Source: Pseudobacteriovorax sp.
Lineage (GTDB): Bacteria > Bdellovibrionota_B > Oligoflexia > Oligoflexales > Oligoflexaceae
DNA: 64,000 bases
Reading direction: 5' to 3'
Assembly: GCA_013215145.1 (NCBI GenBank)
Contig: JABSRP010000020.1
Span: 93,746-157,745 of the forward strand
The stretch's first letter is position 1. Each line of letters starts with the position of its first letter. The notes beneath the pieces were generated by a model, which saw only the letters and a program-made list of their open reading frames with translations, was not told the DNA's origin and searched no databases. Both the position numbers and the translations under genes were made by a program. Positions 1 through 7,389 of the stretch are shown here, in pieces.

Positions 1-426
1 CTCAAGTAGAGCAAGGGCCGTTCCAAAATATTGTGCCGGTAAAAAATAACTGAAATATCACGATAGCTACCTAAGATTTCAAAAGAATCTAAAGTATGTC
101 TAATTAGCTTATTCATAAAAATAGTCGAAATATTCTACTATTTATGTCATTATTCCATGCTCAGAATTAGGCGGAAAGTTTGTTTTTGGCAGGAATTTAT
201 ATCAAATTTGGGCGGCGGGGCCAGTTGATGGTCCAAATTTAGCCGCGATCTAATCTTGGCGGTGCGCCGATATGTTATGGTTGTTTCAAATGAGGGAATG
301 CGACGAGCTTGGGGGAAGAGCCCTAGTCGATAGGTAACTCATATCTATCTATAGTGAAGTTAGAATAAGAATGACGGTAGCTATTAACACGTCATTCTTA
401 TGTTTCCGATCATTTGCAACGACTTA
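1..426. other. Non-coding left end
   Basis: I see no convincing gene in this stretch. It holds AT-rich sequence, a short GC-richer patch around 210-265, and a terminator-like inverted repeat at 366-400 that is listed separately. A gene may begin left of the window. Confidence 0.4.
366..400 (-). terminator. Terminator-like inverted repeat
   Basis: Perfect 11-base arms at 366-376 and 390-400 (TAAGAATGACG and its complement) flank a 13-base loop. The repeat lies about 27 bases past the stop of the minus-strand hydrolase gene, where a transcription stop is expected. There is no long T-run on either side, so the terminator role is inferred from position and stem quality. Confidence 0.5.
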
Positions 427-1461
427 TCATTTGATAAAATCTAGAATGGTCGCCAAATAACCATCTCGTGTAGCATCATCAGAAAAGTAGATTTCATGCT
501 TAGTCTGTCCGTTGATCCCCTTCACAAGAATCAATTCGCAATTTTTTGCTTGTTTGCAGAAAGCTTCTTGGGGTTTTGGTCTTACAAAAGTATCATTTTC
601 TGCTTGTAGAATCAGTATAGGCGTTTCGATGGATTTTGCCCAACCAGGGAATGTCGCAACAAGACCGAAATTCATGACCTCGCGTAACCATTGAAAGCTC
701 GGACCGCCGATAGCAAAATCCATTTGCTTCAGTCTATCTTGGAAGCGATAGTCATAGCGAACCTTGGAACTTGCACCACCACCTGGGAAGTCGTATTCAA
801 AGTCGGCAGGGCCCCTTCCTGGGACATACTGTGTTTTTTGTCCGGGGATCCAACTGCCGACGTTAGCTATGATTTGAGAGATTGCTGCAGGATAGTTCCC
901 AGTGTCGACACCGAACATAGGAGCTGAGAATACTGCGGTTTTAATATCGTTAGGATACTGTTTTAAGTATGCTGAACCGATCAGACCTCCCATGGAATGC
1001 GCAAAAAAGTGAATCTCTTGAGAGAATCTAGGCCTGACAATGGTATCGATTAGCGTTTTCACATCTTGAACATAGTCGTCAAAGGCTTCGACATAACCCG
1101 AGTCATTATCGTTGTGAAGACGTTCCGAGCCTGCTTGCCCACGATGATCTAAGGAAACGACGGTGTACTCGTTTTGATTGAAATCAAAGATCAACTCCTT
1201 GTACTTTTCCATAGGTTCAGTACGCCCCGAAAGAAGCACTATCACACCCTTTGAGTCAGTGAAGGCTGGAAAAATACCGTAGCGAATGGATTTATTGTCT
1301 ATGCCTGCGAAATAATCAATTTGACCGGCTCGAAAGTTTGGTTCGGCAAACTCTTGCATGGCTTCGACAAAGTTCGACTCACGGATCTCGGGTGCGCTAA
1401 GTGAGATGGCCGACTGAACGAGCGATAAGGCGATAAAAGCTGATTTCACTAAATTATTCAT
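427..1461 (-). CDS. Exported alpha/beta hydrolase, lysophospholipase-like
   Basis: A serine hydrolase of the alpha/beta fold resembling lysophospholipase L2/monoacylglycerol lipase, probably cleaving acyl esters of lipids in the periplasm. The nucleophile elbow reads AHSMGG, a variant of GxSxG with alanine in the first position. A LDHRGQAGS stretch matches the conserved region before the elbow in PldB-like enzymes, and a late D/H pair (NDTF..., KHEIYF) suits the remaining triad. The ATG at 1461 follows an AGGAGGAG box about 7 bases upstream and opens an N-terminal signal peptide. The reading frame extends 26 codons further upstream but lacks such a site. It stands alone and ends just before an inverted repeat. 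Confidence 0.8.
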   Translation of the reverse strand: MNNLVKSAFIALSLVQSAISLSAPEIRESNFVEAMQEFAEPNFRAGQIDYFAGIDNKSIRYGIFPAFTDSKGVIVLLSGRTEPMEKYKELIFDFNQNEYTVVSLDHRGQAGSERLHNDNDSGYVEAFDDYVQDVKTLIDTIVRPRFSQEIHFFAHSMGGLIGSAYLKQYPNDIKTAVFSAPMFGVDTGNYPAAISQIIANVGSWIPGQKTQYVPGRGPADFEYDFPGGGASSKVRYDYRFQDRLKQMDFAIGGPSFQWLREVMNFGLVATFPGWAKSIETPILILQAENDTFVRPKPQEAFCKQAKNCELILVKGINGQTKHEIYFSDDATRDGYLATILDFIK

Positions 1462-1754
1462 AGGAAGACTCCTCCTGGTTTTGCGGTTAGATGGAATCGA
1501 GTACCACAACTGCGAGTGGCTTTGAAGTTTCTTTGTCACGAAAACCCGCCTTTGCCAGGATTTTTTATACCGAATTTGCTGCCCGATTAGATGGCAGTTT
1601 TGGCTTATGTCTTCAATATCCTGTTATTATGTGAAAAGTTTGACAGGCTCCTGTTTCGAGCCATTTTTGGGTGCTCGCTGGAGGCTTATTTCATCCCTGG
1701 AAATGATGGACTAGGGAATCGAACTAAGGCAATCTTAAAACTGCATAAATTTGT

Positions 1755-3023
1755 ATGGTGATTATGGGTAAGTTGCGAGACAAGTTGGCAATTTTGGCGG
1801 ATGCTGCAAAGTATGATGCCAGTTGTGCGAGTAGTGGGGCACGGAAAAAGTCCAGCCGAAACGACAAAGGTGAGATTGGTAGTACAGGTGGGGTAGGAAT
1901 CTGTCACAGCTATACTCCTGACGGGAGATGCGTCTCCCTCCTTAAAGTATTGTTTACGAATCATTGCATCTTCGATTGCTCCTATTGTGTGAATCGAGCC
2001 TCGAGTCCAAGCAAGCGAGCTAGTTTCACTGTGGAAGAACTCGTTTGGATTACGATGGAGTTTTATAAAAGAAACTACATCGAAGGACTTTTTTTGAGTT
2101 CGGGCGTAGTTGGATCTTCCGATGATACGATGCAGCAGTTGGTAGAAGTCGCACGTAGGTTAAGGGTTTCCGAAAACTTCAGAGGATACATTCATTTAAA
2201 GGCCGTAGCTGGCTGTTCTCAAGAGCTAATTCGTAAAGCTAGTCTGTTTGCCGATAGAATTAGCAGTAATATCGAGATGCCTAAACAAAAAGATTTAGAT
2301 ATTTTTGCTCCTGGGAAGAGTCATAAAGTGATCGAGAAAGGTATGTCAGCAATTTCTGATGTCGTTGCCGAGGCAAAGGAAGACAGAAAAGCGAATCGTT
2401 CGAGCCCGATTTCAGCTACTGGTCAAAGCACTCAGTTTATTGTGGGGGCAACGCCCGACTCGGATGCTTCGCTATTGTCTAAGGCCAACTACCTCTACCA
2501 AGGTTACCAGTTGAAGCGTGTCTACTATTCCGCTTACAGTCCCATACCTGATAGTGATCATAGGTTGCCTGGAAAAAGCCCGCCCCTACAGCGAGAAAAT
2601 AGACTGTATCAAGCAGACTGGCTCATGAGGTTTTACGGATTTTCCGTTGATGAGATCGTTCCGGATAAGCACCCTAATTTAGATTTAAACAAGGATCCAA
2701 AACATGCCTGGGCCCTTCAAAATCGAGAACTTTTCCCCGTGGACATCAATAGGGCCGAACGGGAGATGCTTATGCGAGTGCCTGGTCTTGGTATTAGATC
2801 TGTCGATAAAATACTAAAAGCCCGTAGATATAGGCGATTGACCTTGGATCATCTGCGTGAGCTTAAGGTTAGATTGAGTCTGGCTAAGTTTTTTATTCTT
2901 GTTGAGGGGCCAAATCCATTCCTGAGCCATCTTTTGGTAGAGGATCTGGACCAAATTACTAAAAAGACCTACCAACCGTCCTTATTTGATAGTGACCAAG
3001 CCGCGAAAACCGGAGAGGTTTGA
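1755..3023 (+). CDS. COG4277-type radical SAM protein, putative DNA repair/modification
   Basis: A radical SAM protein of the family annotated as putative DNA modification/repair protein. The iron-sulfur motif CxxxCxxC is at about residues 71, 75 and 78 (CIFDCSYC). The N-terminal KYDASCASSG block is typical of the family. The C-terminal quarter holds a helix-hairpin-helix DNA-binding segment (VPGLGIRSVDKIL, about residues 340-352). The ATG at 1755 or the in-frame ATG at 1764 could be used; neither has a strong ribosome site, and 1764 fits the family start better. Its TGA overlaps the ATG of the next gene (TGATG), so the two are translationally coupled. This pairing with a DUF4130-UdgX gene is common, but the substrate of the radical SAM protein is not established. 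Confidence 0.85.
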   Translation: MVIMGKLRDKLAILADAAKYDASCASSGARKKSSRNDKGEIGSTGGVGICHSYTPDGRCVSLLKVLFTNHCIFDCSYCVNRASSPSKRASFTVEELVWITMEFYKRNYIEGLFLSSGVVGSSDDTMQQLVEVARRLRVSENFRGYIHLKAVAGCSQELIRKASLFADRISSNIEMPKQKDLDIFAPGKSHKVIEKGMSAISDVVAEAKEDRKANRSSPISATGQSTQFIVGATPDSDASLLSKANYLYQGYQLKRVYYSAYSPIPDSDHRLPGKSPPLQRENRLYQADWLMRFYGFSVDEIVPDKHPNLDLNKDPKHAWALQNRELFPVDINRAEREMLMRVPGLGIRSVDKILKARRYRRLTLDHLRELKVRLSLAKFFILVEGPNPFLSHLLVEDLDQITKKTYQPSLFDSDQAAKTGEV

Positions 3024-4438
3024 TGGCGACTTTCTCCAGTTTTAATTTTGACCAATGGCGAGACCAGGCAAGGTTAGCACTCTCTCAGGATCTAGGACCG
3101 GAAACAGTCCACTGGAATGATCTTAGGCATAGCAAAGATATGGATCTGTTTCAGTCTTCTGATACCCAAGAGTACAATATCAGATCGAAACAGTTTCATT
3201 TGAATCGCCAGTTCATTGGGACTCTAAGTAGGCTAAGCTCGTACCGAGACCCTCAGCGTTGGAACTTCCTATATAGACTTTTATGGCGGTATCTGCATGA
3301 GGGTGCAGAGTTTTTGGATGACCCGTTGGACGGCGATGTCAGACAAATGCATCGATGGTCGAAAGAATTAGGTCGCGATAGCCATAAATGCAAAGCGTTT
3401 CTGCGTTTTCGCAAGCAGCCAGAAGGATTCTATCAAGCTCGATACGCCTCAAAACACTATGTATTAAAAGGATTAGTTGAATATTTTAGCACGCGTTTTG
3501 CTGCTATGGATTTCGAGATCATCACTCCTTGGGAGTCCTTAAGATGGTTTGCTGGTAAGGCTCAGTATACGGAATCCGGCGAAGTATTTGATGCAATTGA
3601 TTCCGATGATTTTGATGACCTATGGTTGACCTACTATCGCAACACTTACAACCCTGCTCGCCTTAACATGAAAGCTACCTTGGCCGAAATGCCAAAATAT
3701 TTATGGAAGAATATGCCGGAAACGGAGCTTATTCCTGAGATGATCGCCACTAGTGATCAACAGGTAGATGCTATGCTCGAGGCAGCGCCAAAGTTCCAGC
3801 TTGATACATCCTCCCTAAATTCCTTAACTGATGTATCTCGAGCTGTATCCGAGTGTCGAGCCTGCCTTCTCTGCGATGGTTTTGGAAACGCTGTTCCAGG
3901 ACGCGGTCAGAAGGATGCGGCGATTATGATTGTCGGAGAGCAACCAGGAGATCATGAAGAAAAGGCTGGCAAGCCGTTTGTTGGTCCCTCTGGCAAGCTT
4001 TTAGCTAAAATCCTAAGAGAAGAGTCTCTCGGAGAGGAATCGATATACCTTACAAATACTGTAAAACACTTTCGCCATCGCAAAGAAGGGGCGCGGCGTA
4101 TTCATATGCGTCCCAGTCAGACATCTATTCACGCTTGCCGGGCATTTCTCATAGCAGAAATCCAAATAGTTAGGCCACAGGTCATTCTTTGTTTGGGCAT
4201 CACATCCTCTCGAGCTCTGCGAGGGGTCTACGCTCAACTTAACGATGCTGAAGAAATATTGGATTTTGGATTTGGTGAGGTGAAGGTTATCTCTGGTCCT
4301 CACCCGGCAGCTATTATGAGAGCTGCCGGAGCAAAAAGAGAGCAATTGCTGTTTGACTTAAAGCAGAGAATCCGGGAGGCCGTTTCCTATCCCGGGACAA
4401 ATGATGAAGCCCCTTCGGGTTTACTGTTCCCTGATTGA
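3023..4438 (+). CDS. DUF4130 - UdgX fusion, uracil-DNA glycosylase superfamily
   Basis: A two-domain DNA-repair protein of 471 residues. The first half matches DUF4130 (around LYRLLWRYLHEG and DGDVRQMHRW). The second half is a family 4-like uracil-DNA glycosylase of the UdgX type: cysteines at about 278, 281 and 284 for an iron-sulfur cluster, GEQPGD at 305-310, the UdgX-specific insertion ending ARRIH with histidine about 361, and HPAA at about 427. In characterised UdgX the KRRIH histidine forms a covalent bond with DNA after uracil removal; here the first lysine is replaced by alanine. The true start is the ATG at 3023, one base into the stop of the radical SAM gene. A TTG three bases earlier is also in frame. 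Confidence 0.88.
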   Translation: MATFSSFNFDQWRDQARLALSQDLGPETVHWNDLRHSKDMDLFQSSDTQEYNIRSKQFHLNRQFIGTLSRLSSYRDPQRWNFLYRLLWRYLHEGAEFLDDPLDGDVRQMHRWSKELGRDSHKCKAFLRFRKQPEGFYQARYASKHYVLKGLVEYFSTRFAAMDFEIITPWESLRWFAGKAQYTESGEVFDAIDSDDFDDLWLTYYRNTYNPARLNMKATLAEMPKYLWKNMPETELIPEMIATSDQQVDAMLEAAPKFQLDTSSLNSLTDVSRAVSECRACLLCDGFGNAVPGRGQKDAAIMIVGEQPGDHEEKAGKPFVGPSGKLLAKILREESLGEESIYLTNTVKHFRHRKEGARRIHMRPSQTSIHACRAFLIAEIQIVRPQVILCLGITSSRALRGVYAQLNDAEEILDFGFGEVKVISGPHPAAIMRAAGAKREQLLFDLKQRIREAVSYPGTNDEAPSGLLFPD

Positions 4439-4444
4439 GAGCCT

Positions 4445-4708
4445 TTAAAGGGGTTTGATGGGATTTTTTACTCGGTATTGGCGTTCTCTCATTTCTTCTA
4501 GAACTTCTTGAGCATTTGTTTCGTCAGCTGTCGTCTTTTTGAGTTGGCGACACTTGATTCGTTTGATACGTGAGCCGGTGGTTCGAGGTTCGGCGCACTT
4601 TAAGACGACATCGTTGGGCTTTGTATCGCCGGCCACAGGAGCATTTTGCGTCGTGCTGCAGCCGATGCCTGTTATGCTGACTAAGACTAATAACGTGATA
4701 ATTCTCAT
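4445..4708 (-). CDS. Small lipoprotein, unknown function
   Basis: An 87-residue lipoprotein. Residues 1-17 form a lipoprotein signal (MRIITLLVLVSITGIGC) with cysteine as the lipidation site; glycine at -3 is not ideal. The mature part is basic, with two further cysteines (KCAEP, IKCRQ), and has no fold I recognise. The ATG at 4708 is preceded by GAGGG. The frame extends 14 codons upstream, but that extension would spoil the signal peptide. It converges with the UdgX gene, only 6 bases separating the two stops. Confidence 0.6.
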   Translation of the reverse strand: MRIITLLVLVSITGIGCSTTQNAPVAGDTKPNDVVLKCAEPRTTGSRIKRIKCRQLKKTTADETNAQEVLEEMRERQYRVKNPIKPL

Positions 4709-4880
4709 AGGAAGCTTTTCCCTCAAATAAAACAATCTTACTATTACCACGTCTTAATTACATATTATATTTTTCCTGTCAACAATAATTAATGAAATTG
4801 CCTAGTTTTTTTTTAATTATGTAGTCATTTCATGGATCTATGTCATAGAAAAGTGTTAGCCTTTTTCTTCAGCTCAACTT

Positions 4881-5315
4881 TCATTTTTCGTCGAGGTGTC
4901 CTTGAGGAAGTTCGTTAAACTTGTCTCGAAGTGCTTCGGGTGGGGCTGCAACACGCCTTTCACTAAGGTTCATCCAAGCACCTGTAGTTGTTAACACAGC
5001 GGCTAGGGTCTTCGTATTTTTATATATTTCGTGTTTGAATTGCCACTTGTGACCAGACTCGGACATTTCTGCAAGGTAAGTATGGACGATCACCTGGTCC
5101 CCCAAAAGGGTTTCCGCATGGTAGGCGGCATGTTCACTGAAAATAATTGGACCGATCTTAGCAGCAGCCAAGTCTTTCATGGTAAAGCCCATTTCGTGTA
5201 GGAGATTGAAACGAGACTGGGCAGCAAACTCACTATAGGCTGTGTTCCGTAGGTGTCTATTTGCGTCTAAATCTGAAAACCTGACTTGGAATTTATGTTG
5301 ATTTGTAAGAGTCAT
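4881..5315 (-). CDS. Acyl-CoA thioesterase, hotdog fold (4HBT/YbgC-like)
   Basis: A 144-residue single-domain hotdog protein. It carries the DxDxxxHxxN pattern of 4HBT thioesterases (SDLDANRHLRN, residues 14-24), in which the first aspartate region acts in hydrolysis of the acyl-CoA thioester. Length and layout suit the FadM/YbgC group; the substrate cannot be named from sequence. The ATG at 5315 follows GAGGACAAT, a good ribosome site. It is flanked by minus-strand genes with gaps over 100 bases on both sides, so it is probably transcribed alone. Confidence 0.8.
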   Translation of the reverse strand: MTLTNQHKFQVRFSDLDANRHLRNTAYSEFAAQSRFNLLHEMGFTMKDLAAAKIGPIIFSEHAAYHAETLLGDQVIVHTYLAEMSESGHKWQFKHEIYKNTKTLAAVLTTTGAWMNLSERRVAAPPEALRDKFNELPQGHLDEK

Positions 5316-5426
5316 ATTGTCCTCGGTTTCTATTCTGTAAGCAACGTTTCTAACGTAATGGACTCAAAAAGACCATGATCTTTAGGCTTAAGGAAACGGT
5401 TTTTTTGGAGATGGGGCAGTATGAAA

Positions 5427-6176
5427 TCATCCTGAATTTGATTCAGTCTTATGTGGCGGGCTTCGCTCTGACATCCCCAGCCTTCCCAGCATGGGAAGTT
5501 TTATCGCTGGTCGCAGAAAGTCGACCCCAAAAGAGAGGCTGAGTATGTTAATTTCTAGACCGTCATAAAGACCAAAAGTAAAACCGATCAAACCAAACAA
5601 AGACATCTGAAGTCCGGTGCCAGATTCAGACTTGGCAAATAGACCATGATCGACAATGTAATCTCGTCCTATCGCATGTGGTGGAAGTTCAACTTGTAGT
5701 TCAGAAGTATTTCGTATCACCCAAGAAACGAAGGTATTACTATTGGGTCCTGGCCACACCCGATACTCAAATCTATGAGGGTACTTTGGCACGAGTTCCT
5801 GAATCCTTTTAATGGCTCGTTCAGCCGTCTCCCCTCGGATTTCATCGATAAGCTCTGCATCCGACCCAAACCAGCGTCTGTCAGGAATATCTTGCTTTAC
5901 CAGTAGAGCCTCTCTACCGTAGCGAGCTCTCCAACCAATAACCTCATAAGTAGTATATACTAATGCATCGGCTTCTTTTGTTGCGATCCAAGTGTGGACA
6001 GCAAACGCCCCTCGTTTGCCGAATGTTCTCGCGCCGAAAACCTGGACGATGGCTCGCGATTCTTCAGACGGGGAAGGGGAAATTCCCATACTTGCGCGAC
6101 TTGATTCCCGCCATCCTTGAGAAAGAGCAGGGGCTGAGACAGACCCAAGTATCAAAAATATTAAAAGATTTTTCAA
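5427..6176 (-). CDS. DUF3750 domain protein, secreted
   Basis: Matches the DUF3750 family: a signal peptide ending near ALSQ, then the diagnostic AFAVHTWIATKEAD and YEVIGWRARYG blocks at about residues 57-90. Function is unknown; the family is periplasmic or secreted in other proteobacteria. The start is a TTG at 6176 with AAGGG eight bases upstream and no ATG nearby. A perfect 8-base palindromic pair lies 28-51 bases upstream of the start (6204-6227). The C-terminal 40 residues are hydrophobic then basic. Confidence 0.8.
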   Translation of the reverse strand: MKNLLIFLILGSVSAPALSQGWRESSRASMGISPSPSEESRAIVQVFGARTFGKRGAFAVHTWIATKEADALVYTTYEVIGWRARYGREALLVKQDIPDRRWFGSDAELIDEIRGETAERAIKRIQELVPKYPHRFEYRVWPGPNSNTFVSWVIRNTSELQVELPPHAIGRDYIVDHGLFAKSESGTGLQMSLFGLIGFTFGLYDGLEINILSLSFGVDFLRPAIKLPMLGRLGMSERSPPHKTESNSG

Positions 6177-6203
6177 AATAGAACCCTTAATGTTTGGTCG
6201 GAA

Positions 6204-6227
6204 CTAAGCTCAGTTTTCCGAGCTTAG
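6204..6227. promoter_or_regulatory. Palindrome upstream of the DUF3750 gene
   Basis: Perfect arms CTAAGCTC (6204-6211) and GAGCTTAG (6220-6227) around an 8-base spacer. It lies just upstream of the minus-strand DUF3750 start and downstream of the GH104 gene. No T-run follows on either strand, so an operator is as likely as a terminator of the upstream gene. Confidence 0.35.
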
Positions 6228-6285
6228 CATAACAAAATTAAGGGGTGGTAAGTCTTCGAAGCAATGAATCAAGATCGAGCAATAT

Positions 6286-7050
6286 CTATAAAAAACTCTG
6301 ATACTGACTCCAAAGAGTGTTCATAGGATAAGTCGGTTGACCGTAAGGTGATCCTGGTAGCGATGCCCACTCTAAATTTAATTTATATACAGTTTGAGAA
6401 AACTGCTGAAAGGTTCTTATATTATTGACTTCTTGCAAACTGACACCCCGTCTTGCCATGAGTCGTACAGCTCCCTTGTCCTGATTTGCAGGGGTAAAGT
6501 CTGGATATCCAAGTCCATCCCAGGTGGTCGATAAAAACTGGTATCGTCCAGCCGCGTCTGAGCAAAGGCTTCCTGCACAGTAGACGATCCTTGGATGTCT
6601 GGCGTAACCATTAAAGGTGAATCCACCAAAGCGAATGTTATAGCGACTATGTGTGCCCTCAGCATAAGCCAGCATCGATAAGAAGGCACCAAGACGCCCT
6701 CCTTGACTGCCGTCGATGCGACTCGTAGCGACGACGTGTGGAATGTAAACGTAACCTCTCGAAAAAGAACAGCCGGGTATGATTCTTCTTAGGTTCACAC
6801 GATAGTGATTTTGGCCCGCAATGAGAGCTGGAGTTTGAATTGGGATATAGGTGTTTTCATAAAGAGTGCATTTTTCAGAACCAAGCTCCAGGGTCGATGA
6901 TTGATCCTGAGTTTTTTTAAGGTAGGTATCTCCGCTACCTATAAGAATATAATGCCCTGAAGGAGCGTCATCCAGTTTTGACTTTGGGATTTCAGAACCA
7001 CAGGAAATTAAAAATAGACTACTAATGATGAGTAACCATAACTTACGCAC
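6286..7050 (-). CDS. GH104/GH24-like lysozyme lipoprotein
   Basis: A lipoprotein muramidase. The signal ends at LFLISC (lipobox with cysteine about residue 17), followed by an SH3-like region of about 70 residues and then a lambda-endolysin-type glycoside hydrolase domain. Key matches are FLSMLAYAEGT (catalytic glutamate), the HPR region, AAGRYQFLSTTWD and the A-x-x-L/R-RG block, which are hallmarks of GH104. It would cut peptidoglycan in the periplasm. I chose the GTG at 7050 because AAGGAG lies 7 bases upstream; the ATG at 7122 would add 24 residues before the signal and has no ribosome site. Confidence 0.82.
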   Translation of the reverse strand: MRKLWLLIISSLFLISCGSEIPKSKLDDAPSGHYILIGSGDTYLKKTQDQSSTLELGSEKCTLYENTYIPIQTPALIAGQNHYRVNLRRIIPGCSFSRGYVYIPHVVATSRIDGSQGGRLGAFLSMLAYAEGTHSRYNIRFGGFTFNGYARHPRIVYCAGSLCSDAAGRYQFLSTTWDGLGYPDFTPANQDKGAVRLMARRGVSLQEVNNIRTFQQFSQTVYKLNLEWASLPGSPYGQPTYPMNTLWSQYQSFL

Positions 7051-7140
7051 AGAAATTCTCCTTAAGAAAAGTATAAATTGATTGGTATCAATATTAGAGA
7101 AATCGGTAAAAATTCTTCTCAAAGATTCAAAAATTTTCGA

Positions 7141-7389
7141 AAAAATTTTACTGCAGGCTGTAGGAAAAAAAAGTGACCTCTCAAGGAAACAGCATGAAGT
7201 ATCTGTCCTGTCTCGACTTCACGGTTCCTTAGTATTTGTTGACTAGATAATATGAAAGGTTGAACGTGCTGGCTCTGGACGACAACTGCCCAAAGGCTGC
7301 AAAACCCTTGTGCAGAACGGTATAAAATAAATCACATTTAACCAATGGTAACAAAAGAAGGGACGAGGATAGAACCTATCCTCTTTTTT
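7141..7389 (+). ncRNA. Possible small RNA ending at a plus-strand terminator
   Basis: This gap between two minus-strand genes has no coding frame, but it ends at a clear plus-strand hairpin with a T6 tail although no plus-strand gene precedes it. A TTGACT element near 7239 could serve as a -35 box. Endpoints are guesses; the alternative is simply a bidirectional terminator for the molybdenum hydroxylase operon. Confidence 0.25.
7365..7389 (+). terminator. Rho-independent terminator, possibly bidirectional
   Basis: Perfect 8-base stem GAGGATAG/CTATCCTC (7365-7372 and 7376-7383) with an AAC loop, followed by six T on the plus strand. It abuts the stop of the minus-strand iorB-like gene at 7390. 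On the minus strand the T-run after the stem is weaker. Confidence 0.65.
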
